Assembly: GCA_947683625.1 (NCBI GenBank)
Contig: CANTUR010000129.1
Location: 1-64,000, forward strand
Source: Mallotus nudiflorus
Lineage: Eukaryota > Streptophyta > Magnoliopsida > Malpighiales > Euphorbiaceae
Direction of reading: 5' to 3'
Length of the DNA stretch: 64,000 bases
The notes beneath the pieces are model-generated. The model ran no database searches, was not told the DNA's origin, and worked only from the letters and a program-made list of their open reading frames with translations. Within the stretch, counting starts at the first letter, position 1; the number at the start of each line of letters is the position of its first letter. This document shows positions 11,126 to 23,378 of this stretch, piece by piece. The translations under genes and the position numbers were made by a program.

Positions 11126-11825
11126 CGGGGCCAGTCTACTGTCTAAATGGATTAAGTGGATATATTTGGATTAAGTGAGCCTGTATGGCTAGAGTGTTGT
11201 CTAACACTGTTTGAGGTTTCAATATCATAGGGTTCTATTTGATCCTTCACAAATGATGATTTTAATAAAAATATATAAAAATGATTTTACTGCATCTGTG
11301 TGTATTGCCTGTATATATACATATTAGATATATATTGTTGATTGTATGCATTGTCATTTAGTATGCATGTATATATATATTATAGTAATTCACTCAGTGA
11401 GGTCTGACTCCCCTCCGTTGACTATTTTTCAGGAGAGTCATCGTCTTCAGACCTCAGTAGCAGGCTTGTACGCCGGATTTCTTCCGCCCTGGCTTCTTTG
11501 TGTAAACTGATTCTTTGAGTCTTGGGTTTATTTTATCTAGACACTACAGTAGTCATTAAATATTTAAAGAGATGTTGTATTACATTTGAACTGGATTTGT
11601 ATTAAAAGATTTTATATATATGTAATGATGAGGATTTGATTTAAATCCAGTTGGTGCATGTGTTGTTGTGATATTTATGATATTTATTTCCGTTGCATCA
11701 TATATTGTTATTACTATTGCATGTTTATTTTATTTTTAGGCTTGCTACGGGTTCCGGATTCGAAAGAATTCCCGTTCCCTAGCGCCGGTCATGGCCCCTG
11801 TTTTGGGTCGTGACATGTCCTTTTC

Positions 11826-14651
11826 CCATAAGTGGATTACTATAATATATATACATGCATACTAAATGACAATGCGTACAATCAACAGTATATATCTAAT
11901 ACGTATATATACAGGCAATACACACAGATGCAATAAAATCATTTTATATATTTTTATTAAAATCATCGTTTATAAAGGATCAAATAGAACCCTATGATGT
12001 CGAAACCTCCAACAGTGTTAGACAACACTCTAGCCATACAGGCTCACTTATTCCAAAATATATCCACTTAATCCATTTAGACAGTAGACTGGCCCCGAGA
12101 CACTAAGTCAACCGAGCTCCAGCAATCTGACTGCCAGTATGATTGGCCCCGAGACACTTGGTCAACCGAGCTCCAGCAATCACACCTCCAACCCATATCT
12201 CATATATCAAATAATCATAACCAATCAATATCCACAAAATGGTTAGTAATATAGCCTAAATGCTATAAGCGCACCGGTACGTACTCGGTCCTAGTGCTGC
12301 CCACTAGGTAGCACGTTCTATTGATCTCCTTCATTAATAAATATAAAACATTCATTCACAAATAAATGATGCATGAATTTAAATAAATAACAATATAAAC
12401 CATATATATACTGGAAATATACCAAAATTAAACCAGGTATATTTCGAGTATATATACGTCAAATAAATCCAATCAAATTATAAATTAAGCTAGAAATATA
12501 TTTAAAAACATTTTAAATATAGTTTATTAATAAAACATGTATATAATTTAATATATACCAAAAATAAACCAAAAATATACTTAAATACTAATCACGTTAT
12601 TTATGCATATTTAATAAAAATGAAATATATATTTCTAAATCATGCATCCTAAAGCATATATATATAAAATAGCAACTCACACTTAGTGCGCTCCTCGAGA
12701 TGGATCCGACGGGCCTGGTCCACTAGGCCTTGGTCTCGGCGCAACTAGACAAACAATAAATAATAGACATCAGAATAAACCTAACAAAAAATCCTAGAAC
12801 TCGATCTAGAATATTAAACACAAAATCAAAATTAGGGTTCTACCGGATATCACGTTTTACGAGAATTCTACCAAAAATTTGGCAGAACCTCCCCTGTAAA
12901 ACGGATATCTCTCTACTCAAAGAGTAGAGCCGACCCTGCAAAAGAAACACACTTCGAAAATAAACGTAAAATTACATTCACAACCCCTCGGTCGGACTCC
13001 AAACTACAGCCTACTGACCGGGGTCCACAATCATAGAACAATTTCAGAAATACCAAAAATACCCTTATATCATGGAAATTCATTTTATAAGTAGAAATTA
13101 CATAATTAACCTTAAAACACTGTAAAATCGATAAAAACTCATTTTATTAGTAAAATCGTATATTATATATATAATTGAAAATAATTCACGAAAAATAGTT
13201 TTAATTAGTTAAAAAATACTAAATAATTTGTGGAAATCATTTTTATACCTTAAATAACTATTAAAACCAATTAAATTACATTTTTATCCAATTTCATGCA
13301 AAATTACCAAAAATGCCCTTATATATGTAAATATATTAAAATTCATTCAAAAATTCACCAAAAATAGTATAATTATCCAACAAATTAATTTTCTCAACAC
13401 ATTTATCAATAATATCAATAATTAAACTCAATTAACCAATTAATTTCAATTAAAAACACAATTAACCCTATTTTTCAAAAATTACATAAACTTAAATAAT
13501 TCAAAATAAATACATGGAAATTCATAAAAATTCCAAATAAATCCAATAATTCATTTCAACACCTATAATTATCATAAAACACAATTTCATAATTTAATTA
13601 ATTAATTTCCGAAAATTAGAAAATAATATTAAAATATTCAAAAATACCCAAAAATCAAAATAATCTCCAAAAAATTCTACAAAAATTCACACATGAAGAT
13701 TAAGCTACTAGGATCAACATTTGTTAAGGGACTTTTCATGAATCAAACAATTCGAAGTTCAAAAAAATCAAAAACCCTAATATGGCCGAAATCTAAAATT
13801 CGAAACCTAAGCAAATCAAGACCATTTAAGCTCAAACCAAAGCTAGAATCACACTCACCAGAGCTCAAGGAGAAGAAAGAGATTGGCAGTGTCGAAAATG
13901 GTGGCCGGAATCGCGAGGTGTGAAGAAATGCAACTTTTGGCCAAAAATGGAGGAAAAGAAGCAAGCCGGCGCTGGGGAAGGAGGCTAGGGGGTGGCGGAG
14001 CAGCTGGCTGGGGAGGGCGGAGCTGCTGGTGGCACACCAACGGTAGGTGGTCAGGATTTTCAACGGGAGGGGGGGAGAAGGGACGGGCTCTGGAAGAAGA
14101 GGAAGAAGAAGAAAAGAAAAGAAAAAGAAAAGAAAAGAAAAAGAAAAAGAAAAAAGAAAAAGAAAAAGAAAAAAGAAAAAGAAAAAGAAAAAAGAAAAAA
14201 GAAAAAGAAAAAAATAATTTTAATAAAATATTTGGGAAAAATCACACACCACACATTATTATAATAATTTAAAATTTAATAATAATTAAAATAATTAAAT
14301 AACAATAAAATTAATAAACAAATAATAAAATATTAGGGTAATTAATTAAACCCTAATTAAATAAATATATACACACATAGGCTTTATTTAGTAATTTAAA
14401 AATATGTATGAGTTCATGCAAGTCCGTAAATATATTTAAAATGATTATTAGTAAATTATTTACGTGAAAATTTCCTCGAAAATGCACGTCCCGGGAAAAT
14501 TTTACGTAAAGCACTTAAAATAATACACAATAATTAAAATAGGTTTTAAATTTATATCAACTCATAAAAATATCAATATATATATACAAAAAATTATTAA
14601 CACTGCATATCCCGATACAGTGTAAAAATATTTAAAAATACGGGATATTAG
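11826..14651 (-). mobile_element. Truncated LTR, copy C
   Basis: Reverse-strand copy of the same family, starting near 11826-11830 in the region just inside the block 'GTGAATTACTATAAT'. It lacks about 450 bp of the LTR 3' end (the last two conserved blocks). The 5' end at 14651 reads CGGGATATTA followed by GT instead of CA, so the terminal dinucleotide is lost or mutated. Block order, the 54-bp repeat pair (about 12090-12185), the hairpin block (about 12895-12930) and a purine tract (14092-14215) are present. The open frames at 13693-14272 are LTR sequence. Confidence 0.85.
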
Positions 14652-15106
14652 TATTATTAACTAGTATTCATCCCACGTATTGCATCGTAATATATTGTTA
14701 TTATAATGATTATCAAATTATATATTTAATTTTGAGAGATATTTACATTATGTATAGTTCATGTTATTTTTTATTTGGCTCAATTCTATCAAAAAATTCT
14801 TTTCATTTACAATTAGACTTCATTTCAAATGAATTTTTATTAATGAAGAGTATTTGGTTCAAATGAATAGTTTATAGAATTCATTTTAAATGAATTTTAT
14901 ATTTTATTATATTGTTATTTTGGTATAAATCTAAAATTCAAATTAATTTTTTATTTATTCAAAAAAATAACATAAGATATTTTTTAAAATAAAAATAATG
15001 AGAGATATTTTAGTCATTTGGAAATATAGACTTAAAAGTTGTGGAATTCATTTGAAAATTTCAACTATTTTATTAGAATTTAATTTAACTATAATCAAGT
15101 CCACAA
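14652..15106. repeat. AT-rich DNA including left arm of a split MITE-like inverted repeat
   Basis: No gene. The 20-mer GTATTTGGTTCAAATGAATA at 14850-14869 is the exact reverse complement of 58498-58517, and weaker inverted similarity extends to both sides. The two arms flank the LINE and everything nested in it, which suggests that the LINE landed in a palindromic non-autonomous element. The sequence nearest copy C (14652-14800) is unassigned. Confidence 0.5.
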
Positions 15107-17886
15107 TTTTTTTTTTAGGGAAAACAATTGAACTTTACTAAATAGAAAGGCTATCTCTAGCCAAAATGTCCAATATAGCATCAGGAGGCATAAACCACTC
15201 CTGAAGATCATCAGAGAAGCAAGCAAACTATACAAATGAATGCGCAAGCTTGTTTGTAGATCTTTTGACAAAAAAAAAATACATCTTTGGAAAAGACTTT
15301 ATTAAAACTAAAAAATTTGAGATGATGAGATCAAAACTAGGAAAACCAATAGAACCATACAAACTTGAAACAACAGTAAGGGCATCCAATTCAACAATAA
15401 CAACATTAAACTAAAAATTCTTCAACCAGCTGAGAGCTTTCCCTTACGCTTAATGCCTCAGCTTCTTTGGGAGTGAATGACCCAATCAGAGGAACTGCTC
15501 CTGCTGTAATAAACAAGCTACTAGAGTCCCACAGAATAAAATCATAACCCACAACAACGTCCATATTTAATTTCACCCAGCTAGAGTCTAGTTTCGACTA
15601 AACTATATCACCCACAGACACACTATTAACCTAAACTAGGGAAGAACTAGACAAACCCCGAGTACTATGCCACTAGTATAATGTCCACCCTACATTATTT
15701 AAAATAACCAAAATAGAAGAACTATGCTTTCTCTAAACAACATTATTACGATTATCCTAAATTGCCCAATAGATGCAAACAAAAAGATTTACATCCTCAA
15801 TAGTTAAAGCATAGAACAACGAATTAAACCAAGCTACAGAGGAAAGATCATCTAAATGTATTAAAGATAACCCACTCTTGATCTTAAAATTATAGTCATA
15901 GGCAACACTTATGCGACACATTGCCAAATAAAATTTTTAATCTTTTTAGGAATCGTTAAGTGCCATAACTTTGTCCAGAATCCATCAAAAGAGCTAGACA
16001 CCTCTCCTTGTAGCATTTGATAATAACTTTTAACCGAGAATAACCTAGTAGACGATAGGAACCAATACCACACATCCTCAATAGCATGAGTACTAAGCAA
16101 AATTTTTAAGATAAGGTCCCTATCACACTAATTAAATAAATCCTACGCCACATCAACGTCCCATTTCCTTTGATTAACCATGGAAAGAAAAGAAACCAAG
16201 GAAGAGGAGATATCGGGAGACAAAGTTGAAGATACTAACCCATTTAAAGAATATGCAGCCATGGATCAGAGCCCATCACCATCGAGTTGCCATTACCCAC
16301 ACACATTCTAGCCCCTCATCTGATATTTTCTTGAGTAGTAAAGAGACTACTCCAAATGAATCTAGGGTTCACCCCCAATTTCGCATCCATAAAAGAGCAT
16401 GAAGGGAAATAACGGGCTTTATAAATTCTGGACACAAGAGAATTGGGCTTAAATATAAATTGCTAAGCCTACTTACTTAACATGGCTAAGTTAAAGTTAT
16501 ATAAATTCTTGAATCCCATTCCACCACTTCTCTTTAGTTTGCACAAGCCATCCTAAGCAACCCATTTAATGCCATTACTTGAATTTCTGCCAGTTCCCCA
16601 CTAAAATCCATTAAGTAACCTCTCCATCTCACAGTAAATGGATTTAGGGAGTAAGAAAATATTCATCACATATTTTGGAATAAACTGAGCTACTGACTTA
16701 ATTAAAACCTTTTTAGCCAAACCTATTTTATAAAATGCAATAACTTAGTCTTATTTTTACTAATAACTAAAGGGAGCCCTAAATAATTACCAACACCTCC
16801 ATCTTGTTGAATATTGAAGAAAAAAGAAATTTCTACTTTAAGAGTTGAATCTGCATTAGCACTAAATAATAATAAGGATTTAATAAAATTAATTTACTAC
16901 CTAAAAAAACCTCATATCGATCCAAAATGCTTTTAATAACATTACATTCTTGAATATTTGCTTTAAAGAATAAGTAAGAATCGTCTATAAAAAATAGATG
17001 ATTCACTTCTAGAGCACTTCAGGTAAGACGAATTCCATGAATTAAACCTTCATTCCCCTATTTACATAGCATAGCACTAAGACATTCAACATAAAGAATG
17101 AATAAAAATGGAGATAGGGGATCTCCTTGATGTAAACTGTGAGAAGGGATAACATGACCAACACTAGAGCCTTTATAAAGAATTTCATATTGGATAGTAG
17201 TAACACATCCTATATTTCTACGAATCCAACCATCATAAAAACTAAATCTCTGCATGAATTGTTCTAAAAATCCCTATTCAAGCCTATTATAGGCTTTTGA
17301 TACATCCAACTTCGAGCCAGCAAAACTTTTTTTCCTTACAAACTTCCTCCTTAGAAAATGATTCAATTCAAAAGCTATCATTAAATTATCAATAATGGAT
17401 ATGCCTTAAACAAAAGCACTCTAGAAATCCGAAATAAGAATTGGCATAAGCACTTGAAGCCAGTTTGTAAGCACATTTGACAAAATCTTATATAGAACAT
17501 TGCATAAAGCAATTGGACAAAGATCAGTCATGTATTCAGTATTTTTCTTCTTTGGGATAAGAGTAATCAAAGTATGATTTATTGAATGAAGTTGATAACC
17601 CGAGTCAAATATATCTTGACACCACTTCACTACATCCGCCCCAATTATAGGCAAAAAATGTTGAAAAAATGCAAGATTAAGTCCATCTGGACTAGGTGAT
17701 TTATCTAAATGCATGCTAAACACTGCCTTTCTAACCTCCTTAGAAGAAATAGGAGATAATAACAAATCATTATGTTCCTTAGAAACTTTAATAGATAAAC
17801 AATCAATAAAATCATTCATATAGGCAACATTAGAGGTAAAAAGTGATGTGAAATAGTCCACCATCACCTTCTGTAAACTACTATTG
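15107..17886 (-). pseudogene. LINE ORF2, 3' portion: reverse transcriptase, zinc-binding region, RNase H, poly(A)
   Basis: L1-type plant non-LTR retrotransposon on the reverse strand. From 17886 leftward: the DYFTSLFTSN linker, reverse transcriptase motifs (DKSPSPDGLN at about 17690, INHTLITLIPKK at about 17570, HQGDPLSPFLFIL at about 17130, and FIDD at 16980-16985 in place of the usual FADD), a zf-RVT-like region (LWHLTIPKKIKNFIWQCVA at about 15909-15970), and a C-terminal RNase H remnant (RSTNKLAHSF at about 15250). The element ends with ten T on the plus strand (15107-15116), the 3' poly(A). Numerous stops and a frameshift near 17420. The 5' part continues at 21294-21392 and 55971-58384. 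Confidence 0.88.
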
Positions 17887-20800
17887 TGTCACAACCCAAA
17901 TGGGGAGTCATGACCGGTGATAGGGAATGAAAATTCTTTCAAATCCAGAACCTATAGCAAGCCTTAAAAAAAAAAGAAATAAATAAATAAAAATACACCC
18001 GAATTTAAAAATTAAATCAATATAAAAATAAATACTTAAATGTCTTATCATAATAAAATATTCATATAGTATTTTGATACAGAAATCTCAAAAACCAAAA
18101 CAACACACTACTGATACAATAAGCTACTATTGTAATCTTTAGAGTACAATAAGAGTTCAAATATATAAATTACATAATCTAGTCGGGGCCGAAGAAGACT
18201 AGCGTAAAATACAACTGGTGAGGTATGAAGAAGAGTCTCCTGAAAAATATATTGAGGGAAGTCAGACCTCATTGAGTGAATTATTATAATATATATACAT
18301 GCAACCTAAAGTCATATGTAGTCAAGCATCAATATAATAATATACATATACACGCATTTCACACAGATGCTAAAATCCACTTTTATATATAATAAATGCA
18401 AAAAAATGTTTATTTAAATGAAAGATCAAATAGAACCCTAAATATCCGCAACCTCAATCAAAATATCTCGCTAGCCATCAGGCTCACTTAATTCCAAAGT
18501 AATTCTCTTATTCCATTTTTGGACAGTAGACTAGCCCTGAGACACTAAGTCAATTGAGCTCCCGTAGTCTCATTATCAGTGTGATTGGCCTTGAGACACT
18601 AGGTTAACCGAGCTCCCACAATCACACTACTTAATCATATCAATTCTCAATAATCAATTAATCAAATTTCACCTTAAATGATTTTATAAACTCAACCCTA
18701 AAATCTATTGCACCGATACGTACATAGTCCTAGTGCAGCCCACTAGGTAGCACGTTTTATTGATATCCTTCATATAAATGACGTATTTATGAAAAATAAT
18801 AATATGTATCATTTAAAACATAATGGCATTCAATGTAGAAAAATATGCCATAAATATACCGAACATATACTAAAAATATTCCAAATATAAATGCCATATA
18901 TATACCAAAATAAACCATAAATATACCAAATGCATATTAAGAATATATCAAATATATACATCGCATATATATACAAAATATATATGCCGAGTATATGTCA
19001 AAATATACTGAATATATACCAAAACATACTAACATATATATGTCACATATATGCAGAATATACTAAAAACATACTAAGTATATATATCATATATATATCA
19101 CATACCAAAAATGTACTAAAAGTATACTAAAAATATACCAAATTGTTTAATGAAATAATTCATGTTTAAATACATAATGAAAATGTGGATGATCATAATC
19201 ATGCATCCTATATGCAATGCATATATAAAATAATAATTCATAAGTTTGCACTCCTCGAGACAGACTCGTCGGGCCTGGTCCAATAGGCCTCAGTCTCGAC
19301 AAAGTTAGAAAAATAAATAATAATAATAAAATCAGAATAAATTTCTAACTTATACTTCTAAGAATTGTAAAGGAAGACTCGATCTAGGAATCAAAACTCA
19401 GTCAAAAATCAGAAACTCAGGATCAACCTGATTTCACGTTTTACGAGAATTCTATCAAAAAATTTGACAGTCTCCTCTGTAAAACGGACATCTCTTTATT
19501 GAAAAGTAGAATCGATCTTGTAAGAAAATACACTTCTAAATTCACAAAACTCAAAACCTCGGGTTGAAACCCTGAACTACACAAATTCTCAACCAAGGTT
19601 CATAATTCACCACAAATCAATATTAATCTATATAATAAAAATCATTAAATTCCATAAATATCCAGAAAATACTAAAATATAATATATTTAAACATAAAAA
19701 ACATTTAATATAATTATTTTCACATTAACTAAATAAAATCTCAAATAAATTATATAATATTAATAAAAATCCAATTTTTCAATTTTTGAACCTAAAATAG
19801 TAAAATTCACAATTAATTACTCAAATAGGTTATATATATAATAAAAATGGTTAAAAATTTATTTAATCACAAAAATAGTATATAAAATTATTATTTGAAT
19901 ATATTTTCAAAAATTAGTATTAATTAGTTAAAAATAGTAAATATTTCGTATAAATTATTTTAATACCATTTATTATTCCAATATTATTTAAAATATATAA
20001 TTTAACTATAATTTCAATAAAAACATATAATTTACCCATAAATTCAAAAATCACATAATACTAAATATTTACTAAAAATTAATCAAAATTATTAAAAATT
20101 ATTTTCTCACTTCTAAAATTAATAATTTAAATTAACTTTACTAATTAACAATAATATCAATTAAAACACAAAATTCACCAATTTATATTAATTTTTCCAA
20201 AAATTAAATTTTCACATAAACTTTTGAAAATTCGTAGTAAATAATTGGGACATAATTTTCATAAACTTCCTTTACAAACTATATTTCAAATAATTCAACA
20301 ATTTATTGAAAATACAAAAGTTTTCTGGCGAGGGTCACCATAACAGTGACTTGCTGGAAAACTCAAAACCCATAAATTCAATTAATTTAAAAAAATCAAC
20401 AAAAAATATATTTGTAAAGATTAAGCTACCCTAAACAATATTTCTAAAGACAATTAACCTAAAACTCAAGAAATCAAGCTTAAAAAAAAATAGAAAACCA
20501 AAATTGACATAAACTAAAATCTAAAGAAAACTCACAATTGGATAGATTTAAGCTTAAACTAAGCTTTAGAAATGAGTTCTTCATAGTTCAAGGACTTCGG
20601 CAAGCTCAAGAATGTGAGCTAAGGTGACCGGAGGAAGTCACCGACGTTCATGGAAGCTTCTTTATTGCTGCTGCAATTCTATGTGCTCTGACGTCGATCA
20701 GGCACTCTGCTGGTGGAGGGAGGAAGTAGAGGAAGAGGGGAGGTGATGGCGGTAGGTGGTGGTTGCATGTGGTGGCTTCGGTGAGATGGATTGGTGCTGT

Positions 20801-20899
20801 AAACTTGCGGGAAGAATAAGGAAAAAAAGGGAAAGAAGAAAGAAAAAAGGAAGGAGAAAGAAATAGAAAACCCGAAAAAATCCTGACCCTTATTTGCTT

Positions 20900-20962
<63 letters not shown>

Positions 20963-21293
20963 TAACACACACTAACACAAATACACACCTAACACATGCA
21001 CACATATAATATAATACTAGCACTAATAATAATAACCACATATATTATAATAATAATACAATAACAAATAATAATAATAATAAAAACAATAATGATAATA
21101 GCAATGATAATAAGTTTAATATTTTTTAATAATAAAGCTTCCAAATAAATTATTTTACATAAGAAAATATATTTAGCATAAAATAATGAATATTATTCAC
21201 AAATAATGATATTATATAAATAATATTTAAAATATTATTAACATAGTAAATCTCAAAATACACGTTAATGATTTAAAATAAAGGGTCATTACG
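17887..21293 (-). mobile_element. Solo LTR, copy D, a diverged member of the long-LTR family
   Basis: Begins TGTCACAACCC at 17887 and ends GGGTCATTACG at 21293 (the final G replaces the expected A); 3407 bp. Flanks are TATTG (17882-17886) and TATTT (21294-21298), a one-mismatch target-site duplication. It sits in the LINE between the endonuclease and reverse transcriptase regions. Conserved blocks are present in reverse: the terminal block, the TTTTTCAG block (about 18235-18275), the 54-bp repeat pair (about 18530-18630), the block near 18710-18770, the GC-rich block near 19250-19300 and the AGAATTCT..CGTGA block (about 19430-19520). A (TA)n(CA)n microsatellite lies at 20903-20962. Confidence 0.85.
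20903..20962. repeat. (TA)n(CA)n compound microsatellite
   Basis: About 19 TA units followed by about 11 CA units, inside LTR copy D. It explains the Tyr-Ile and Cys-Val pseudo-frames on the reverse strand. Confidence 0.95.
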
Positions 21294-21392
21294 TATTTGT
21301 ACTATGCCAAACACCATCTCCATCATGGATTTTCTCAAGTCTGTTGAATTTCCTTTGAGAAGTTGCATAAGAGTGGAAAAAATGAGTATGAG
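21294..21392 (-). pseudogene. LINE ORF2, middle fragment between two insertions
   Basis: A 99-bp piece of LINE isolated between solo LTR D and element G. On the reverse strand it codes the stretch between endonuclease and reverse transcriptase, including FFHSYATSQRKFN and GDGVWHS, typical of the plant L1 family. Removing D and G with one copy of each target-site duplication gives an uninterrupted frame with 55971 onward and with 17886 leftward. That independently confirms both insertion boundaries. Confidence 0.9.
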
Positions 21393-21511
21393 TGTTATAA
21401 CTCAAATTTTTATAAATTATAAAATTAAAATTCTGGAAATTGCAGTGTTAATAATTATTTTATTTAAATAATGATTTGATTATTAGTGAAATTTAATTTG
21501 AATTTCGGTGT
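21393..21511 (+). repeat. Element G 5' LTR, first 119 bp
   Basis: Starts TGTTATAACTC, the same as the 3' LTR start at 53073 (TGTTATAACC), and aligns with it until GGTGT at 21507-21511, where F1 begins. The LTR resumes at 46298. Confidence 0.93.
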
Positions 21512-21804
21512 TGATAATTGCATTTTCAAATTAAAAATTAGACTCATTTTAATTTAATAATATCTCACTTTAGGTGCATAATTTTCCATTTTCTGCATAA
21601 TAATTCATAGATTTAGCATTTAGAAAATATTAGTACATTTAAATAAAATATATACATAATCATGCATTAATTAAATAAATTAGGATTTTTATATTTTCTG
21701 TCTAATTTTTGTATTCTTCTCACTAGGTTTTTATTTTGTCTGTAGAAATTAAATACGTGAAGAAAAGTCAAAGATCAAGAAAAGTCAAAGAAGGGAATAC
21801 GGGT

Positions 21805-22210
21805 GTGCATTGATTATGCACGGCCATGCAATGCAAAACACGACCATGCCAACATTTGGGAAGAAAAGAGCACGACCATGCCAACATTTGGGAAGAAAAA
21901 AGCACGACCATGTAATGCTCAACACAGTCATGCTAAATAATTAAGAGAAAAGGAGCATAGCTATGTAACTTAGAGCACAACTGTGATATTTTATAAGAGG
22001 GAAAAAGCATAACCGTGCAAGGTTCAACACGGTCGTGCAAATTAATAAAGGAAAAGTGCATGACTGTGTAAGCCATAGCACGACCGTGCCAAATTTAATG
22101 GAAAAAAATGCACTACCATGCATTGCTCAACACAACTGTGCCGAAAAGTCCATGCATATGTGCATGGCCATGCAAGCCCAATTTTGGTTTTGCACGACCA
22201 TGCTTGTACA
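21805..22210 (+). repeat. Palindromic CpG motif array in F1 5' U3
   Basis: About fifteen variants of GCACGGCCGTGC spaced roughly 20-40 bp apart (for example TGCACGGCCATGC near 21818 and AGCACGACCGTGCC near 22079). Most deviations are C-to-T or G-to-A changes at the CpG positions. Short open frames here are by-products of the repeat. Confidence 0.85.
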
Positions 22211-22262
22211 TTTAAGGAAATTTCACTCGCATGCACACACTACGTGCAACCCTAATTCTGAG

Positions 22263-22270
22263 GATATAAG
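22263..22270 (+). promoter_or_regulatory. Probable TATA box of the F1 LTR promoter
   Basis: GATATAAG in the context GAGGATATAAGAGCATC. The same context is found in both F2 LTRs (reverse strand, 44031-44040 and 35078-35085). Sequence similarity between F1 and F2 LTRs ends just downstream, as expected if transcription starts nearby and R-U5 differ. Confidence 0.55.
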
Positions 22271-23269
22271 AGCATCATAAACTCGCGAAGCAGCAAAAAA
22301 TGAAGGAAGAGAGCAGAAAAGAACAGACAAAGAAAAACAAAAAAAAAATAAAGAGAAAAGTATAGAGAGGAGAGAGAGTGAAGATCATTCATCTACATCA
22401 GAGTACAAGTAGACAGTGAAGAGATTAGTAACAGGGAACTACATTGACAAGGATTAGGGAGTTTGCTCGCTTCTTATCTTGTGTTTTGATTATGTTAGCT
22501 ATATCTGTTTATTGTTTTATTGTTCTTTTTATAAACATGGTAGCTTAATCTCATTGTGTACTAGAGTTATCTGAGTAACATGGAGATGTATTGAACTCAT
22601 ATTTCTTTTTAAATATATTCTCAGTTCATGTCATATTTATGGTTTTTATTTTTATGCTTCATGAATGATTCAATTATTTAAGCGGGTATATTGAGAACGA
22701 GAGGAGATTTATACCTACGGTTGTAATGTTTATATTGAGTCATCCTATGCTAAGAGTATTAAGACTGAGAGGAGATTTACACTTAGGGATCTGGAATAAA
22801 AACTATTAAATCTTAATTTGAGTAGAGGTACCGGTTAAAAGTTAATATTGCATTTTACCTTTAGAGTTTAAGTTTGTTATGGATCTATTGATTAGAGTTT
22901 TGTGAGGCAAGAGTCCCTTTATTCGAATCAATATTTAAAATAATAAGCTCACTTTATAAATGCTCAAGAGAGATTTATGAGAATCATAGCGGTAGCATCT
23001 CAAACATGACTATGAGTTATATAAATTAGATTTTGTGTCAATATAGATCCAGGTGAAAAGAGAAACTCTAGTACATATTATACATTGTTAATTCTTCAGA
23101 AAAATTAATTTAGTTTTAATTTTAATTGATTTACAATATAAAAATTGATATGTTTAGACAAGCACATAAATCAAGCGAACTAGTACTTATCCTTTTCCTT
23201 ATGGGATCGATATCTAGACTTACAGTTCTATTGTATAACTTGACTCGTATACTTGCGTAATTGCAATCA

Positions 23270-23291
23270 AGTTTTTGTGCCATTGCTGGGG
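23270..23291 (+). other. F1 primer binding site (tRNA-Asp-like, decayed)
   Basis: AGTTTTTGTGCCATTGCTGG followed by GG, directly after the LTR. It resembles the Athila primer site TTTTTGGCGCCGTTGCCGGG (complementary to tRNA-Asp) with several transitions. Confidence 0.75.
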
Positions 23292-23378
23292 AAGAGTTTA
23301 ATATTAAAAGTAGCTTGATACTGTTTGATTTAAATATTTTTTCTTTTATTTTTCTTTTCTTTCGTAGGAACTAGGTGT

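Larger units (their letters stand above)
5381..11815 (+). mobile_element. Solo LTR, copy A (long chromovirus LTR), interrupted by copy B
   Basis: Begins TGTAATATCC at 5381 and ends GGTCGTGACA at 11815, with no internal domain. The 5-bp target-site duplication TGTCC occurs at 5376-5380 and 11816-11820. Without copy B the LTR is about 3243 bp. Conserved blocks recur in every family copy: a pyrimidine tract (5810-5930), a GC-rich block ending in GGTGAGTG (6161), a block after TTTGCAG (7085 onward) with hairpin CTCTACTC/GAGTAGAG (7091-7109), a block after CTAG (7275-7338) ending GTGAGTT, a block at 7697-7765, the 54-bp repeat pair (about 7845-7934 and 11131 onward), a block after TTTTTCAG (11433) and the terminal block after TTTTTAG (11740-11815). 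The open frame at 5786-6193 is LTR sequence, not a gene. Confidence 0.92.
21512..23269 (+). repeat. F1 5' LTR
   Basis: Starts TGATAATTGC and ends TTGCAATCA. U3 (21512 to about 22270) holds an array of CpG-rich palindromic 12-mers (about 21805-22210) and a TATA-like box, GATATAAG, at 22263-22270. R-U5 (about 22277-23269) has no similarity to the R-U5 of F2, although the U3 parts align closely. The purine-rich stretch 22280-22390 follows the TATA-like box. Confidence 0.92.

Noticed and set aside
13883..14272. 129-codon Lys/Glu-rich open frame
   Set aside because: It is the purine tract of LTR copy C read on the plus strand.
21805..22280. Regularly spaced short repeats resembling a CRISPR-like array, with small Cys/His-rich frames
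   Set aside because: Units are short, degenerate and palindromic with no constant repeat-spacer structure; the setting is a plant LTR, and the frames differ between LTR copies.
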